64,000 bases of DNA, taken from positions 1-64,000 of the forward strand of contig JAFZLD010000021.1 in assembly GCA_017553505.1 (NCBI GenBank), in the 5' to 3' direction. Each line of letters opens with the position of its first letter. Positions within the stretch are counted from its first letter, which is position 1. Made by a program: the position numbers and the translations under genes. The notes beneath the pieces were generated by a model that saw nothing but the letters and a program-made list of their open reading frames with translations, did no database searches and was not told the DNA's origin. Source of the DNA: Lachnospiraceae bacterium. GTDB taxonomy: Bacteria > Bacillota > Clostridia > Lachnospirales > Lachnospiraceae. Below, piece by piece: positions 23,198-32,257 of the stretch.

Positions 23198-24838
23198 ATG
23201 AATAAGGTCTTTGTTAACCAGGTAGGGTTTCTAACAGACAGTGGTAAGAAGGCAGTGCTGAATTTCAACGCTGCCGCTTTTGATGTAATTGATGATAAAG
23301 AAAAGGTTGTATACAGTGGCAAAGTAACTCATTTCGGAACAGACGATATTTCGGGTGAGGATACTTATGTTGCGGATTTCAGCGAATTTAAGACTCCCGG
23401 TAAGTATAGAGTTGTGGCTGACGGTACTAAGTCGGTTTCTTTTGAAATAGCTGACACCGTATACGATAAGCTTATGAAGGATATGTGTAAGTGCTTCTAT
23501 TTCCTTCGTTGCGGTGATGCACTCGACCCCAAGTATGCGGGTGAGTATTATCATAAACCTTGTCATTTAAGCAAGGCGACGGTTTACGGCGAGGATGTTC
23601 CGCCCGTTGATGTAAGTGGCGGCTGGCATGATGCAGGCGACTACGGAAGATATTCGACTGCCGGTTCGGTTGCGGTAGCTCATCTTTTGTATGGTGTAAG
23701 GTTCTTTAAGCATCTTTTGGATGTAAAGTTTGACATTCCTCCCGTTAAATGTGATAAGGGAGAGCTTCCCGATATTCTGGCTGAGGTTAAGGTTGAGCTT
23801 GACTTCTTATTTAAAATGCAAAGAGAAGACGGTTCGGTGTGGCATAAGGTTACGACTTTTAACCATGCTCCGTTTATTATGCCCGAAGAGGATACAGAGG
23901 AACTGTTTCTTTTTAATGTATCGTCGCTTGCGACTGCTGACATTGCGGCAGTATTTGCTTTGGCGTACACAATTTACAAAGACTACGATAAGGCTTATGC
24001 CGACAAGCTTTTAACTCAGTCCGAGAAAGCATACGAGTGGCTGGTTGACAATCCCAATCCGCTTCTTTTCAAGAATGCGCCCGGCTCCAATACCGGAGAG
24101 TATGGTGAATTTGAAGATATTTCCAACAGATTCTGGGCAGCATCAGCTTTGTATGAGGCAACCGGTAATAAAGATTATCTTGGAGACGCGGCCTTGCAAA
24201 TGGAAAGACTTGAAGGCTTTGATGATGTCACCAAGTTTAAGCTTTATCAGGGCGAGGTTCTTACCTGCCTTGGCTGGGGAGATGTAGCCGGACTCGGATG
24301 TCTGTCCCTTCTTTTGACAGGACAGGATATAAAAATTTTAGAAGAAGTTAATAAAAAATGGTTAGACGAAGCTAACCGATTGTGCGATAATGGTGCGAGA
24401 AACGGTTTCGGGCTTGTCATGGATAAGAAAGATTTTATCTGGGGAAGCAACATGGAACTGCTTAAATATTTGATGGTACTCACGATGGCGGACAGAATTT
24501 CACCGACGGACAAGTACAAGAGCGCTATTTATGCGGGCATTGATTATATGCTTGGCTGCAACAGTATGGATACAAGCTATGTAACCGGCAACGGTGAGAA
24601 GGCTTACAAGAATCCTCACCTTCGTCCGACTGCATGCGATGGTATAGACGAGCCCTGGCCCGGACTTGTATCCGGCGGACCCAACAGAGGTCTTCAGGAT
24701 GAGCGAGCCAAAGAAGTTCCCGCGGACTCCGCTCCGATGAAATGCTATCTGGACCACATCGACTGCTATTCGCTTAACGAAATTACGATTTATTGGAACT
24801 CGCCTTTCGTGTTTGTGCTGGCAGGACTTCTTGAGTAG
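23198..24838 (+). CDS. GH9 cellodextrinase, cytoplasmic
   Basis: A 546-residue glycoside hydrolase family 9 enzyme with an N-terminal Ig-like CelD_N domain (about 3-90) and an (alpha/alpha)6 catalytic domain. GGWHDAGDYGRYS supplies the catalytic base pair D145/D148, and LNEITIYWNSPFVF near the C-terminus supplies the acid E528. There is no signal peptide, so it should act inside the cell on imported cellodextrins; length and architecture match the Butyrivibrio fibrisolvens cellodextrinase Ced1 (about 547 residues). GGGAGGG supports ATG 23198 over the frame start at 23183. copA follows after 14 bases. Confidence 0.9.
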   Translation: MNKVFVNQVGFLTDSGKKAVLNFNAAAFDVIDDKEKVVYSGKVTHFGTDDISGEDTYVADFSEFKTPGKYRVVADGTKSVSFEIADTVYDKLMKDMCKCFYFLRCGDALDPKYAGEYYHKPCHLSKATVYGEDVPPVDVSGGWHDAGDYGRYSTAGSVAVAHLLYGVRFFKHLLDVKFDIPPVKCDKGELPDILAEVKVELDFLFKMQREDGSVWHKVTTFNHAPFIMPEEDTEELFLFNVSSLATADIAAVFALAYTIYKDYDKAYADKLLTQSEKAYEWLVDNPNPLLFKNAPGSNTGEYGEFEDISNRFWAASALYEATGNKDYLGDAALQMERLEGFDDVTKFKLYQGEVLTCLGWGDVAGLGCLSLLLTGQDIKILEEVNKKWLDEANRLCDNGARNGFGLVMDKKDFIWGSNMELLKYLMVLTMADRISPTDKYKSAIYAGIDYMLGCNSMDTSYVTGNGEKAYKNPHLRPTACDGIDEPWPGLVSGGPNRGLQDERAKEVPADSAPMKCYLDHIDCYSLNEITIYWNSPFVFVLAGLLE

Positions 24839-24852
24839 ATTCGGAGGATTTA

Positions 24853-27027
24853 ATGAATCAAAAGTTCAAAGTAACGGGTATGGGGTGCAGCGCTTGTGTG
24901 GCTGCGGTAGAGAAAGCCGTTAAGGCAACAGATGGGGTTACAAATGTGTCTGTCAGTCTTATAGAAAATGCCATGACTGTGGACTTTGATGAGAATGCTA
25001 CCGATAATCAATGTATTATCAATGCCGTAAAAGGTGCCGGTTACGGTGCCGAGGTTGATACAGGCATAATTGCCAAAGAAAAATCAAAGGACAAATCAGT
25101 CTTGGTGACAAGGTTTTTGCCGTCATTAATTCTTCTTTTGCCGTTGGTGTATCTTAATATGGCCGGAATGATGGGCTGGCCTTATCCCGAGAAGATTCAT
25201 GCATATATTCAGTTTGTGCTTTCGCTTGGGATATTAATCATTAACAGAACATATTTTGATAAGGGTATTAAGAGTTTGATTCATAAGGCTCCCGGAATGG
25301 ATGCGCTTATTTCTATCGGTGCGGGAGTTTCTTTTATCTATAGCACATATCTTTTAATTATCCGTTCAAACGGACCGTTTTTCTTTGAGTCGGCGGGCAT
25401 GATTTTTACGCTGATTACTTTGGGAAAAGCACTGGAGGCAGGTTCCAAGGCTCATACCATGGATGCCATCAAAGCGCTTTCGGAGTTAATGCCTGAGAGA
25501 GTAACGGTTATAAGAGATAACGAGGAGAGAACTATCGGCTTTGAAGCGTTGCAAAAAGGCGATATTGTTCTTGTGCGCACCGGCGAAGGAATTCCCGTGG
25601 ACGGTACCGCGGTCAAAGGAAATGCAAGTATCGACAAGTCAGCTCTTACGGGCGAGAGTATCCCCGAAGAAGCTTACGTAGGTGATAAAGTAGTATCGGG
25701 TTCGGTTGTGCTGGACGGCTATCTCTTGATTGAAGCCGAGAAGACCGGCACTGAGACTACTCTTTACGGAATAATCGACATGGTTAAGAACGCCGCCGCC
25801 AAGAAGACTCCCATCGAGAGACTGGCTGACAGAATCAGCGGATACTTCGTACCGGTTGTTGTAGGAATCAGTTTACTTACTTTGATAATATGGCTGGCGG
25901 TTGGCAAGGACTTTAACTTCGCGCTTAATATGGCCATCAGCGTTATCGTTATTTCCTGTCCCTGTGCGCTGGGACTTGCGACACCCACTGCTGTTATGGC
26001 AGGTACCGGTAATGCGGCTCGCCACGGAATATTGATTCGTTCCGCGGAGTGTCTTGAAACGGCCAGAAACGTTGACACCGTAGTGCTCGATAAGACCGGA
26101 ACCGTAACGGAAGGCGAGCTAAACGTTACTGATATTGTTACCGACAGTTCTACCGATGAAAAGAAAATGCTTCTTATGGCAGCAGTGCTTGAGGCAGGCT
26201 CCAATCATCCTTACGCCAAGGCTATTCGTTCGAAGGCTCTTGATATGTTCGAACCATCCGACATTGTGGCTCATTTTGCCAAGGAAGTTATCAGTATCCA
26301 GGGCAAGGGTATATGCGGAAAGATTGAAGAGAAAGATTTCTTTTGCGGTAATGAGAAGCTTCTTAAAGAAAATGACATTTCGGTTGAACCTTTGAAAAAG
26401 GAAGCCGAAACGCTTCAAAGCGCCGGCAAGACCGTTTTATTCTTCTCGGGTGCCGGAATGCTTGGATTGTTCGCCATTGCCGATGTGGTTAAAGGCGACA
26501 GCAAGGAAGCAATTTCGGTTATGAAAGAAGCCGGTCTTGATGTAATTCTTCTTACAGGCGATCATAAGACAACCGCTGAGTCAATCGGCAGAGAGATTGG
26601 TATTGATAATGTTATCAGTGAGGTTCTTCCCGAAGATAAGCACAACAAGATTGATGCGCTTATGAATGAAGGAAGACATGTTGCCATGGTAGGTGACGGT
26701 ATCAATGACGCAGCCGCACTTGTTAAGGCTGATATAGGAATTGCTGTCGGAAATGGTACGAGAATCGCTATCGATTCCGCAGACTTTATTCTTATGAGAA
26801 ACAGCGTTAAAGACGTGGCTTACGTATTCAGCTTAAGTAAGCGCGTAATCAGAATTATAAAGCAGAATCTGTTCTGGGCATTTATATACAACGCGCTCGG
26901 CATTCCGATTGCGGCGGGAGCTTTGTACAACGCTTTCGGTATTACACTTACACCTATGATTGCGGCGGCTTGCATGAGCATTAGCTCGCTATTTGTGGTA
27001 ACCAATGCACTCAGACTTAGAAAATAA
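24853..27027 (+). CDS. copA: Copper-exporting P-type ATPase
   Basis: A 724-residue P1B-type ATPase. One N-terminal heavy-metal-associated domain (GMGCSACVAAVEKA, C12/C15), TM helices, actuator motif LTGESIPEE, the Cu-specific CPC motif in SCPCALGLATP (about residue 368), the phosphorylation site DKTGTVTEG (about 413), the HP motif SNHPYAKA, and the hinge GDGINDAAAL. The CPC motif and family point to Cu(I) or Ag(I) export. No CsoR or copper chaperone gene is adjacent. It lies between two carbohydrate genes with 14- and 12-base gaps, so it is probably co-transcribed with them, an odd grouping. Confidence 0.92.
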   Translation: MNQKFKVTGMGCSACVAAVEKAVKATDGVTNVSVSLIENAMTVDFDENATDNQCIINAVKGAGYGAEVDTGIIAKEKSKDKSVLVTRFLPSLILLLPLVYLNMAGMMGWPYPEKIHAYIQFVLSLGILIINRTYFDKGIKSLIHKAPGMDALISIGAGVSFIYSTYLLIIRSNGPFFFESAGMIFTLITLGKALEAGSKAHTMDAIKALSELMPERVTVIRDNEERTIGFEALQKGDIVLVRTGEGIPVDGTAVKGNASIDKSALTGESIPEEAYVGDKVVSGSVVLDGYLLIEAEKTGTETTLYGIIDMVKNAAAKKTPIERLADRISGYFVPVVVGISLLTLIIWLAVGKDFNFALNMAISVIVISCPCALGLATPTAVMAGTGNAARHGILIRSAECLETARNVDTVVLDKTGTVTEGELNVTDIVTDSSTDEKKMLLMAAVLEAGSNHPYAKAIRSKALDMFEPSDIVAHFAKEVISIQGKGICGKIEEKDFFCGNEKLLKENDISVEPLKKEAETLQSAGKTVLFFSGAGMLGLFAIADVVKGDSKEAISVMKEAGLDVILLTGDHKTTAESIGREIGIDNVISEVLPEDKHNKIDALMNEGRHVAMVGDGINDAAALVKADIGIAVGNGTRIAIDSADFILMRNSVKDVAYVFSLSKRVIRIIKQNLFWAFIYNALGIPIAAGALYNAFGITLTPMIAAACMSISSLFVVTNALRLRK

Positions 27028-27039
27028 AGGGAGTATCTG

Positions 27040-29061
27040 ATGGGTACACTTGTTAAGAAAACTTACGGCAGAGAATATACCAATTCATTCAGGGAAGCTA
27101 TTCGCAGAGAGTGGGTCATTACCAACGGCCTCGGCGGTTACGCGGGCAGTTCTCTTATAGGCGCCAATACACGCAAGCATCACGGATTATTGATTGCAAG
27201 TCTTAAGGCGCCCACCGACAGATGGGTTATTCTTAACAGAATCAAAGAAGATGTTATTATCGGTGAAAAGACGATTTCTTTGTCAAGTGAGCAAAAGAAA
27301 GGCGGCAAGTGCAGCGACGGTTATTTGTATCAGACTGCGTTTTCTTTTGATGCCGTGCCGGAGTTTACTTACTTTTACAAGGGATTGCTTGTTAAAAAGA
27401 CCGTTGCCCTTGAGTGGGAAAAGAACACGGTTGCAATCGGCTATGAAATAGACAATCAGGGAGAGGATTGCGTGCTTTCTTTTACCCCGGTATTCAACTA
27501 TAGAGATGCCAACGCCGCAAGCACCAAGAAAAGCTTGAAGTTTGAGGCTTACGCTCTTATGGATTCTATCCTTCTTGAGCCCAAGGGGGACAAGGAAGAT
27601 ATCATAAGATTCTTTGCAAGTGAGGGAACCGTAGGATTTACGGAGCCCAAAGAACAGTATGACGAGAATATAGAATTACAGACCGAAATCGATACGGGAA
27701 TGTCATCTGCGGATACCGGATATGCACCTTACAATATCCAGGTCGGAGTCAAGGCCGGCACGAGTAAGAAGATTTCTCTGGTGTGTACGATAGAGCATGA
27801 CTGTGAGAGAAATGCTTTCGTAACAATAAAGGCGGCTCGCGACAGAGCCAAGGCACTTCTTGATGTTGCGGGCTTTAAAGATGAATTTTTAAAGAGACTT
27901 ACTGTCAATGCGGATAACTTCATCTGCAGGCGCGAGTCTACCGACGGTAAGACGATTCTGGCAGGACTTCCGTGGTTCGCGGACTGGGGCAGAGATACTA
28001 TGATTGCCTTTACGGGTCTGACGCTCGAGACAGGACGTTTCGAGGATGCGAAGAGTATTCTGGAAACATTCGCGCGTTATGAGAAGAACGGTCTCATTCC
28101 CAACATGTTCCCTGACGGAGATCAAAAGCCTTTATACAATACGGTTGATGCGGCGCTTTGGTATTTCTACTGTACCGAAATGTATCTTCAGTATGTGGGG
28201 ACCAAGGACGCGGTTTCTTTTGTCAAAAAAACAATTTACCCTTGCCTTAAAAACATTATCGAGGCGTACAGAAAAGGAACAGATTTTTCGATATACATGG
28301 ACAAGGACGGCCTCATTCATGCGGGTTCCGACCTTGATCAGGTTACGTGGATGGATGTGCGTACGGGCGATTTTGTGGTGACGCCCAGACACGGTAAACC
28401 GATTGAAATTAATGCACTTTGGTACAATGCCCTTAAGACGCAGGAAGAACTTGCGAAACGATTTGGCGAGAAGGATTACGCCGAGAAGCTTTCAAAGCTT
28501 GCGACCAAGGTTCAGAAATCCTTCGTGAAGCGCTTCTGGAACAAGGAAGCAGGATGCCTTTATGACGTTGTGGACGAAACACTTCGCGACAATGTAACCA
28601 TAGCCGACAACGACAGCATCAGGCCCAATCAGATTTATGCAGTATCGCTCCCCCACACTATGCTGGACAGGGACCAAGAACGCTCGGTTGTGGATGTAGT
28701 GCTTAAGAAGCTTTACGTAGATTTCGGATTGAGAACGCTTCCCGAAGACGATCCCGATTACCATGGATTGTACAAGGGCAAGCTTTATGACAGAGACCTT
28801 GCATATCATCAGGGAACCGCATGGGCATATCCTTTGGGCGCATTTATAAGCGCTTATCTTAAGGTTAATGATTATTCGGCGGGGGCACGCGAATATGCAA
28901 AGGCGTTGCTTGAACCGATGAAGCGTCACTTAGACGACGGTTGCATAGGTGGAATTGCCGAGATATTCGACGGAGATGCTCCCCATGTAAGCCGCGGATG
29001 CTATACGCAGGCATGGAGTGTGGGCGAGATAATAAGGGCATATGCAGAACTTTCCAAATAA
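27040..29061 (+). CDS. Glycogen debranching enzyme (amylo-alpha-1,6-glucosidase, GH133)
   Basis: A 673-residue protein with an N-terminal GDE_N beta domain (about 15-230, WVITNGLGGYAGSSL) and a C-terminal (alpha/alpha)6 GDE_C domain (about 290-670; AGLPWFADWGRDTMIAF, DADQ-like SDLDQVTWMD, and YHQGTAWAYPLG). It hydrolyses alpha-1,6 branch stubs in glycogen in the cytoplasm. The branching enzyme GlgB is encoded at 53086-54981, so this strain makes and remodels glycogen. It is last in the group cellodextrinase-copA-debranching enzyme and is followed by a terminator. Confidence 0.9.
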   Translation: MGTLVKKTYGREYTNSFREAIRREWVITNGLGGYAGSSLIGANTRKHHGLLIASLKAPTDRWVILNRIKEDVIIGEKTISLSSEQKKGGKCSDGYLYQTAFSFDAVPEFTYFYKGLLVKKTVALEWEKNTVAIGYEIDNQGEDCVLSFTPVFNYRDANAASTKKSLKFEAYALMDSILLEPKGDKEDIIRFFASEGTVGFTEPKEQYDENIELQTEIDTGMSSADTGYAPYNIQVGVKAGTSKKISLVCTIEHDCERNAFVTIKAARDRAKALLDVAGFKDEFLKRLTVNADNFICRRESTDGKTILAGLPWFADWGRDTMIAFTGLTLETGRFEDAKSILETFARYEKNGLIPNMFPDGDQKPLYNTVDAALWYFYCTEMYLQYVGTKDAVSFVKKTIYPCLKNIIEAYRKGTDFSIYMDKDGLIHAGSDLDQVTWMDVRTGDFVVTPRHGKPIEINALWYNALKTQEELAKRFGEKDYAEKLSKLATKVQKSFVKRFWNKEAGCLYDVVDETLRDNVTIADNDSIRPNQIYAVSLPHTMLDRDQERSVVDVVLKKLYVDFGLRTLPEDDPDYHGLYKGKLYDRDLAYHQGTAWAYPLGAFISAYLKVNDYSAGAREYAKALLEPMKRHLDDGCIGGIAEIFDGDAPHVSRGCYTQAWSVGEIIRAYAELSK

Positions 29062-29072
29062 AAGATTAAGAC

Positions 29073-29103
29073 AAAAGATTCGGGTTTTCCGAATCTTTTT
29101 CTT
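29073..29103 (+). terminator. Intrinsic terminator
   Basis: AAAAGATTCGG (29073-29083) pairs with CCGAATCTTTT (29089-29099), loop GTTTT, followed by T residues. Confidence 0.88.
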
Positions 29104-29213
29104 TTGCAGGGACACAGAAAATTCACAACTTATAAAAATTTTGAACACAAATGTTTCATATCCTTTTCTTAAGAATAGTACTGCGGCGCTATGAGCAGGT
29201 AGAAAGGGATATG

Positions 29214-30656
29214 ATGAAAAAGAAAAAAGCAATAAAAAACATATTAATTATAGTGGCGATACTGTTGGCAGTTGGTGGTACCGTCTTTTTTTTGCTGCTT
29301 TATAAAAAGTCACAGGAGGGAGCGACCGATAAGGGATTGTTCAGTTTCGGGTTGACCGATGCTTCCGGTAATGAGGTGACGGCAAGTGCGGACATGTTTG
29401 CCGTTTATGGAATAACGAGCGTAGATTCATCAGAAGTTACATTCCCTGTGGACGGTATGACTTCGTCCCTCGAGATTGAAGAAATATATGTAAATACAGG
29501 TGACACGGTTTCTGAGGTGACAGCGATTCTTAAGTTCACCGATGAGTCTGTCGAGACGGTGCGTGAAGAACTGACAGCCGCTCTCAGGACCAAAGAACTT
29601 GCTTACAGAGCTGCCAAGATTGAGTACGAACAGAACAAAATAACCTACGCATATGACGAAAAGACCACCGAGCTTGAAGGCAAACAGGCGGGAACTGTAT
29701 ATAACGAAACAATTGCAACTCTTTCATCAAGTGTTGACAAAGCCAAAAAGACCCTTGCCGAGGCCAACGAAAAACTCTCGGAATATGAAGAAGCTATGAA
29801 GAACAACTCCTACTATGAGGAATATGTAAATGCACAGGCTGTGTACGATGAGGACCTTGCCGTAATTAAGGAAAAGCTTGCCGAGTGGGGCGTATCCTGG
29901 GAAGAAATCACTCGAGGCGTAAGAGAGAATTACAGTACTCTGCATGACCAATACGTAACAATTCTCAGTAAGTATTACAGCGTACTCGAAGCTGATGCGA
30001 AGGCTGTTGAAAGTGCGCAAACGGCTTATGAGGAGTCAACCTCCACACTTGCTGCCGAGATGGAAATGCTTAAGCTTTCGATTCCGGGACTTGAAGCCGA
30101 CTATGCCAACGCGCAGAAGACCTACGACACAAGCATTCTTGAAGCAAAGCTTACCAAAGAACAGACCATCAACAAGGCCGACTCTGCATCCAAAGAATAC
30201 GAAACCAACATTGAGAAGGCCAAAGCCGACTATGAACAAAGCGAAGATGATTATCTGGATGCCAAAGAAGCGCTCGACACCTTTGAAAAGTGCGCCGGCA
30301 CCGGAACCTTCTATGCAACGGAAAAAGGAAACATAATCAGAACCAACGCAAGAAAGGGCAGATCGATTACTTCAGGCAGTTCCATATATACAGTCTCCAA
30401 TCCCGAGTCAATGACGGTTTCTGTTTCAATAGGCCAGGAGAATATCGCAAAGATTTCTGTAGGTGATAGTTCAATAGTATACCTTGAAGACAGCGGAACA
30501 TATTCTGCGGTAATTAAAACAATCAACCCTGTTTCTTCTTCCAATCAAGGCTTGGTTACATATAGCGTAACACTTGAAATGACAGGTAACTTTACGGGAC
30601 TGTCAGCTAATGAAACCGTAACGGTGTACTTGGGGATGGGAGGATTGCAGCAATGA
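29214..30656 (+). CDS. HlyD/MacA-like membrane fusion protein, adaptor 1
   Basis: A 480-residue adaptor with a basic N-terminus (MKKKKAIKN) and one TM helix (about 8-30), a biotinyl/lipoyl-like strand region (about 75-110), a long Ala/Glu/Lys-rich coiled coil (about 115-370) and C-terminal beta-barrel domains (about 380-480). Such proteins form the extracytoplasmic part of MacB-type ABC exporters. AGAAAGGG (29201-29208) precedes two adjacent ATG codons (29211 and 29214); spacing favours 29214. Its stop overlaps the next adaptor gene (ATGA). First gene of a six-gene exporter operon. Confidence 0.82.
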   Translation: MKKKKAIKNILIIVAILLAVGGTVFFLLLYKKSQEGATDKGLFSFGLTDASGNEVTASADMFAVYGITSVDSSEVTFPVDGMTSSLEIEEIYVNTGDTVSEVTAILKFTDESVETVREELTAALRTKELAYRAAKIEYEQNKITYAYDEKTTELEGKQAGTVYNETIATLSSSVDKAKKTLAEANEKLSEYEEAMKNNSYYEEYVNAQAVYDEDLAVIKEKLAEWGVSWEEITRGVRENYSTLHDQYVTILSKYYSVLEADAKAVESAQTAYEESTSTLAAEMEMLKLSIPGLEADYANAQKTYDTSILEAKLTKEQTINKADSASKEYETNIEKAKADYEQSEDDYLDAKEALDTFEKCAGTGTFYATEKGNIIRTNARKGRSITSGSSIYTVSNPESMTVSVSIGQENIAKISVGDSSIVYLEDSGTYSAVIKTINPVSSSNQGLVTYSVTLEMTGNFTGLSANETVTVYLGMGGLQQ

Positions 30657-32245
30657 CAAAGAAAACAAAACGAATATTGATTATAGGAGCGGTAGCACTT
30701 CTGGCTCTCATTCTTGCTTCCATATATACGGTATTCATAAAACCTAAAATGGAGAAATCCTACTACATATATGAAGAGACTTCGGTAAATGCGGGAACGC
30801 TCAGTTCTCACGTATCAGAAAGCGGGTCCCTTGAATACAAGATTAAAAGCATTTCATACGACATTGATGTTAATGTCGCTAACGATGATGATGACGATGA
30901 TGAGGATGAAGACGAACTCACACAACGTTATCTTACTATTGAGGAAATTTACGCCATAAGCGGTATGCGAGTTTCAAAGGGCGATCCGCTTTTAAAATTT
31001 TCAGAAGACAGCATAGAATCCGTAAGAAAGCTTCTCCAAAGCGCTTTAGCCGATGCCAAGCAGGAATACAATGATGCGGAAAAAGAATACAACCTCTCCG
31101 CACTCGAAGCCAAAACTTCTCTTGAAAAACGTGAAGTAGCCAAAAAATACGCAGCGAAAATCTATAAAGGAAAGATCAAGGACGTATCCAACAACATATC
31201 TTCAATGCAGGTCCAGCTTGAAAGCGATCAGGCGAAGGTCGAGTCTTTACAAGAGAAGATAGACTCCGCATATGAAAAATATGTAGAGGCGAATGATACT
31301 TACACGGCATCCAAAGAATATTACGAAGCTCTTGTAGAAGGTAATTCAAGTCTCGTTATTTCATATATGAACACATATCTGAATGCCAAGAATTCTTATG
31401 AAAAGGCCCTCGAGACTTATGAAAACGCAGTTGAAGCACTGGATAAAAACAACGCCGAGATTGCATCTTTAAAAACTAACATATATAACTCAAAAGCATC
31501 GAAATTGATAGAAACCCTTGCGCTTAAAGCAGATTACGATGAAGCGTTTCTTTACGGCGATTATGCTGAGTTAGCCTACCAGGCCGCAATCGAAGACCTC
31601 AAAGAAACTTTAAACGAAGCCAAAGAAGACAAAGAAACCTATGAAGAAAAGCTCGAAGCCTTCGAAGCACTTGTCGGAACCGACGGAATCCTGTATGCGG
31701 AAGAAGACGGAATAATTACTGAATCAAATTACTCGGCAGGAGACGAACTCGAGCGGACCGGAAGCCTGTTTTCCTATGCGACCGATAAAGACCTTTCCAT
31801 CGCGATTGATGTAACCGAAGAAGACGTAGTGTACATCTCTGTCGGTGAAGAAGTTACAGTTGAATTCAGTGCATATCCCGGTGAGGAATATAAAGGAATT
31901 ATAACATCAATTAATACAACCGCCACTTCAGCGGGAACGCCTACAGTAAGTTACGAGGTTGTGGTTAAAATTGACGGTTCACTCGATAAACTGTTTGGCG
32001 GAATGACGGCCAAGATTACTTTTACAACAGAATTCAGTGATAACACAGTTTACATAGACAGAAAAGCTTTGGTGGAAGAAAAAGGTTCCTACTATGTATA
32101 CAAAAAGACCGGTCTCTCGGGCAAAGAGCTTACACCTGTCACCATCGGTATCAAGAACGAATCCTATGTTGAGATATTATCCGGTATCACAGAGCAGGAT
32201 ACGGTATACATTCCTACATTGGTTAACGGCAAAGCCGATAAGTAG
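30653..32245 (+). CDS. HlyD/MacA-like membrane fusion protein, adaptor 2
   Basis: A 530-residue adaptor: TM helix about 6-27, a poly-acidic run of about twelve Asp/Glu residues at about 79-90 in the first beta domain, coiled coil about 120-340, then beta-barrel and membrane-proximal domains to the end (SYYVYKKTGLSGKEL near the C-terminus). The acidic run is absent from adaptors 1 and 3 and might bind a cation. It overlaps adaptor 1 by 4 bases and is 12 bases before adaptor 3. Paralogous to its two neighbours but clearly diverged. Confidence 0.82.
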   Translation: MTKKTKRILIIGAVALLALILASIYTVFIKPKMEKSYYIYEETSVNAGTLSSHVSESGSLEYKIKSISYDIDVNVANDDDDDDEDEDELTQRYLTIEEIYAISGMRVSKGDPLLKFSEDSIESVRKLLQSALADAKQEYNDAEKEYNLSALEAKTSLEKREVAKKYAAKIYKGKIKDVSNNISSMQVQLESDQAKVESLQEKIDSAYEKYVEANDTYTASKEYYEALVEGNSSLVISYMNTYLNAKNSYEKALETYENAVEALDKNNAEIASLKTNIYNSKASKLIETLALKADYDEAFLYGDYAELAYQAAIEDLKETLNEAKEDKETYEEKLEAFEALVGTDGILYAEEDGIITESNYSAGDELERTGSLFSYATDKDLSIAIDVTEEDVVYISVGEEVTVEFSAYPGEEYKGIITSINTTATSAGTPTVSYEVVVKIDGSLDKLFGGMTAKITFTTEFSDNTVYIDRKALVEEKGSYYVYKKTGLSGKELTPVTIGIKNESYVEILSGITEQDTVYIPTLVNGKADK

Positions 32246-32257
32246 GAGGGATATGGG

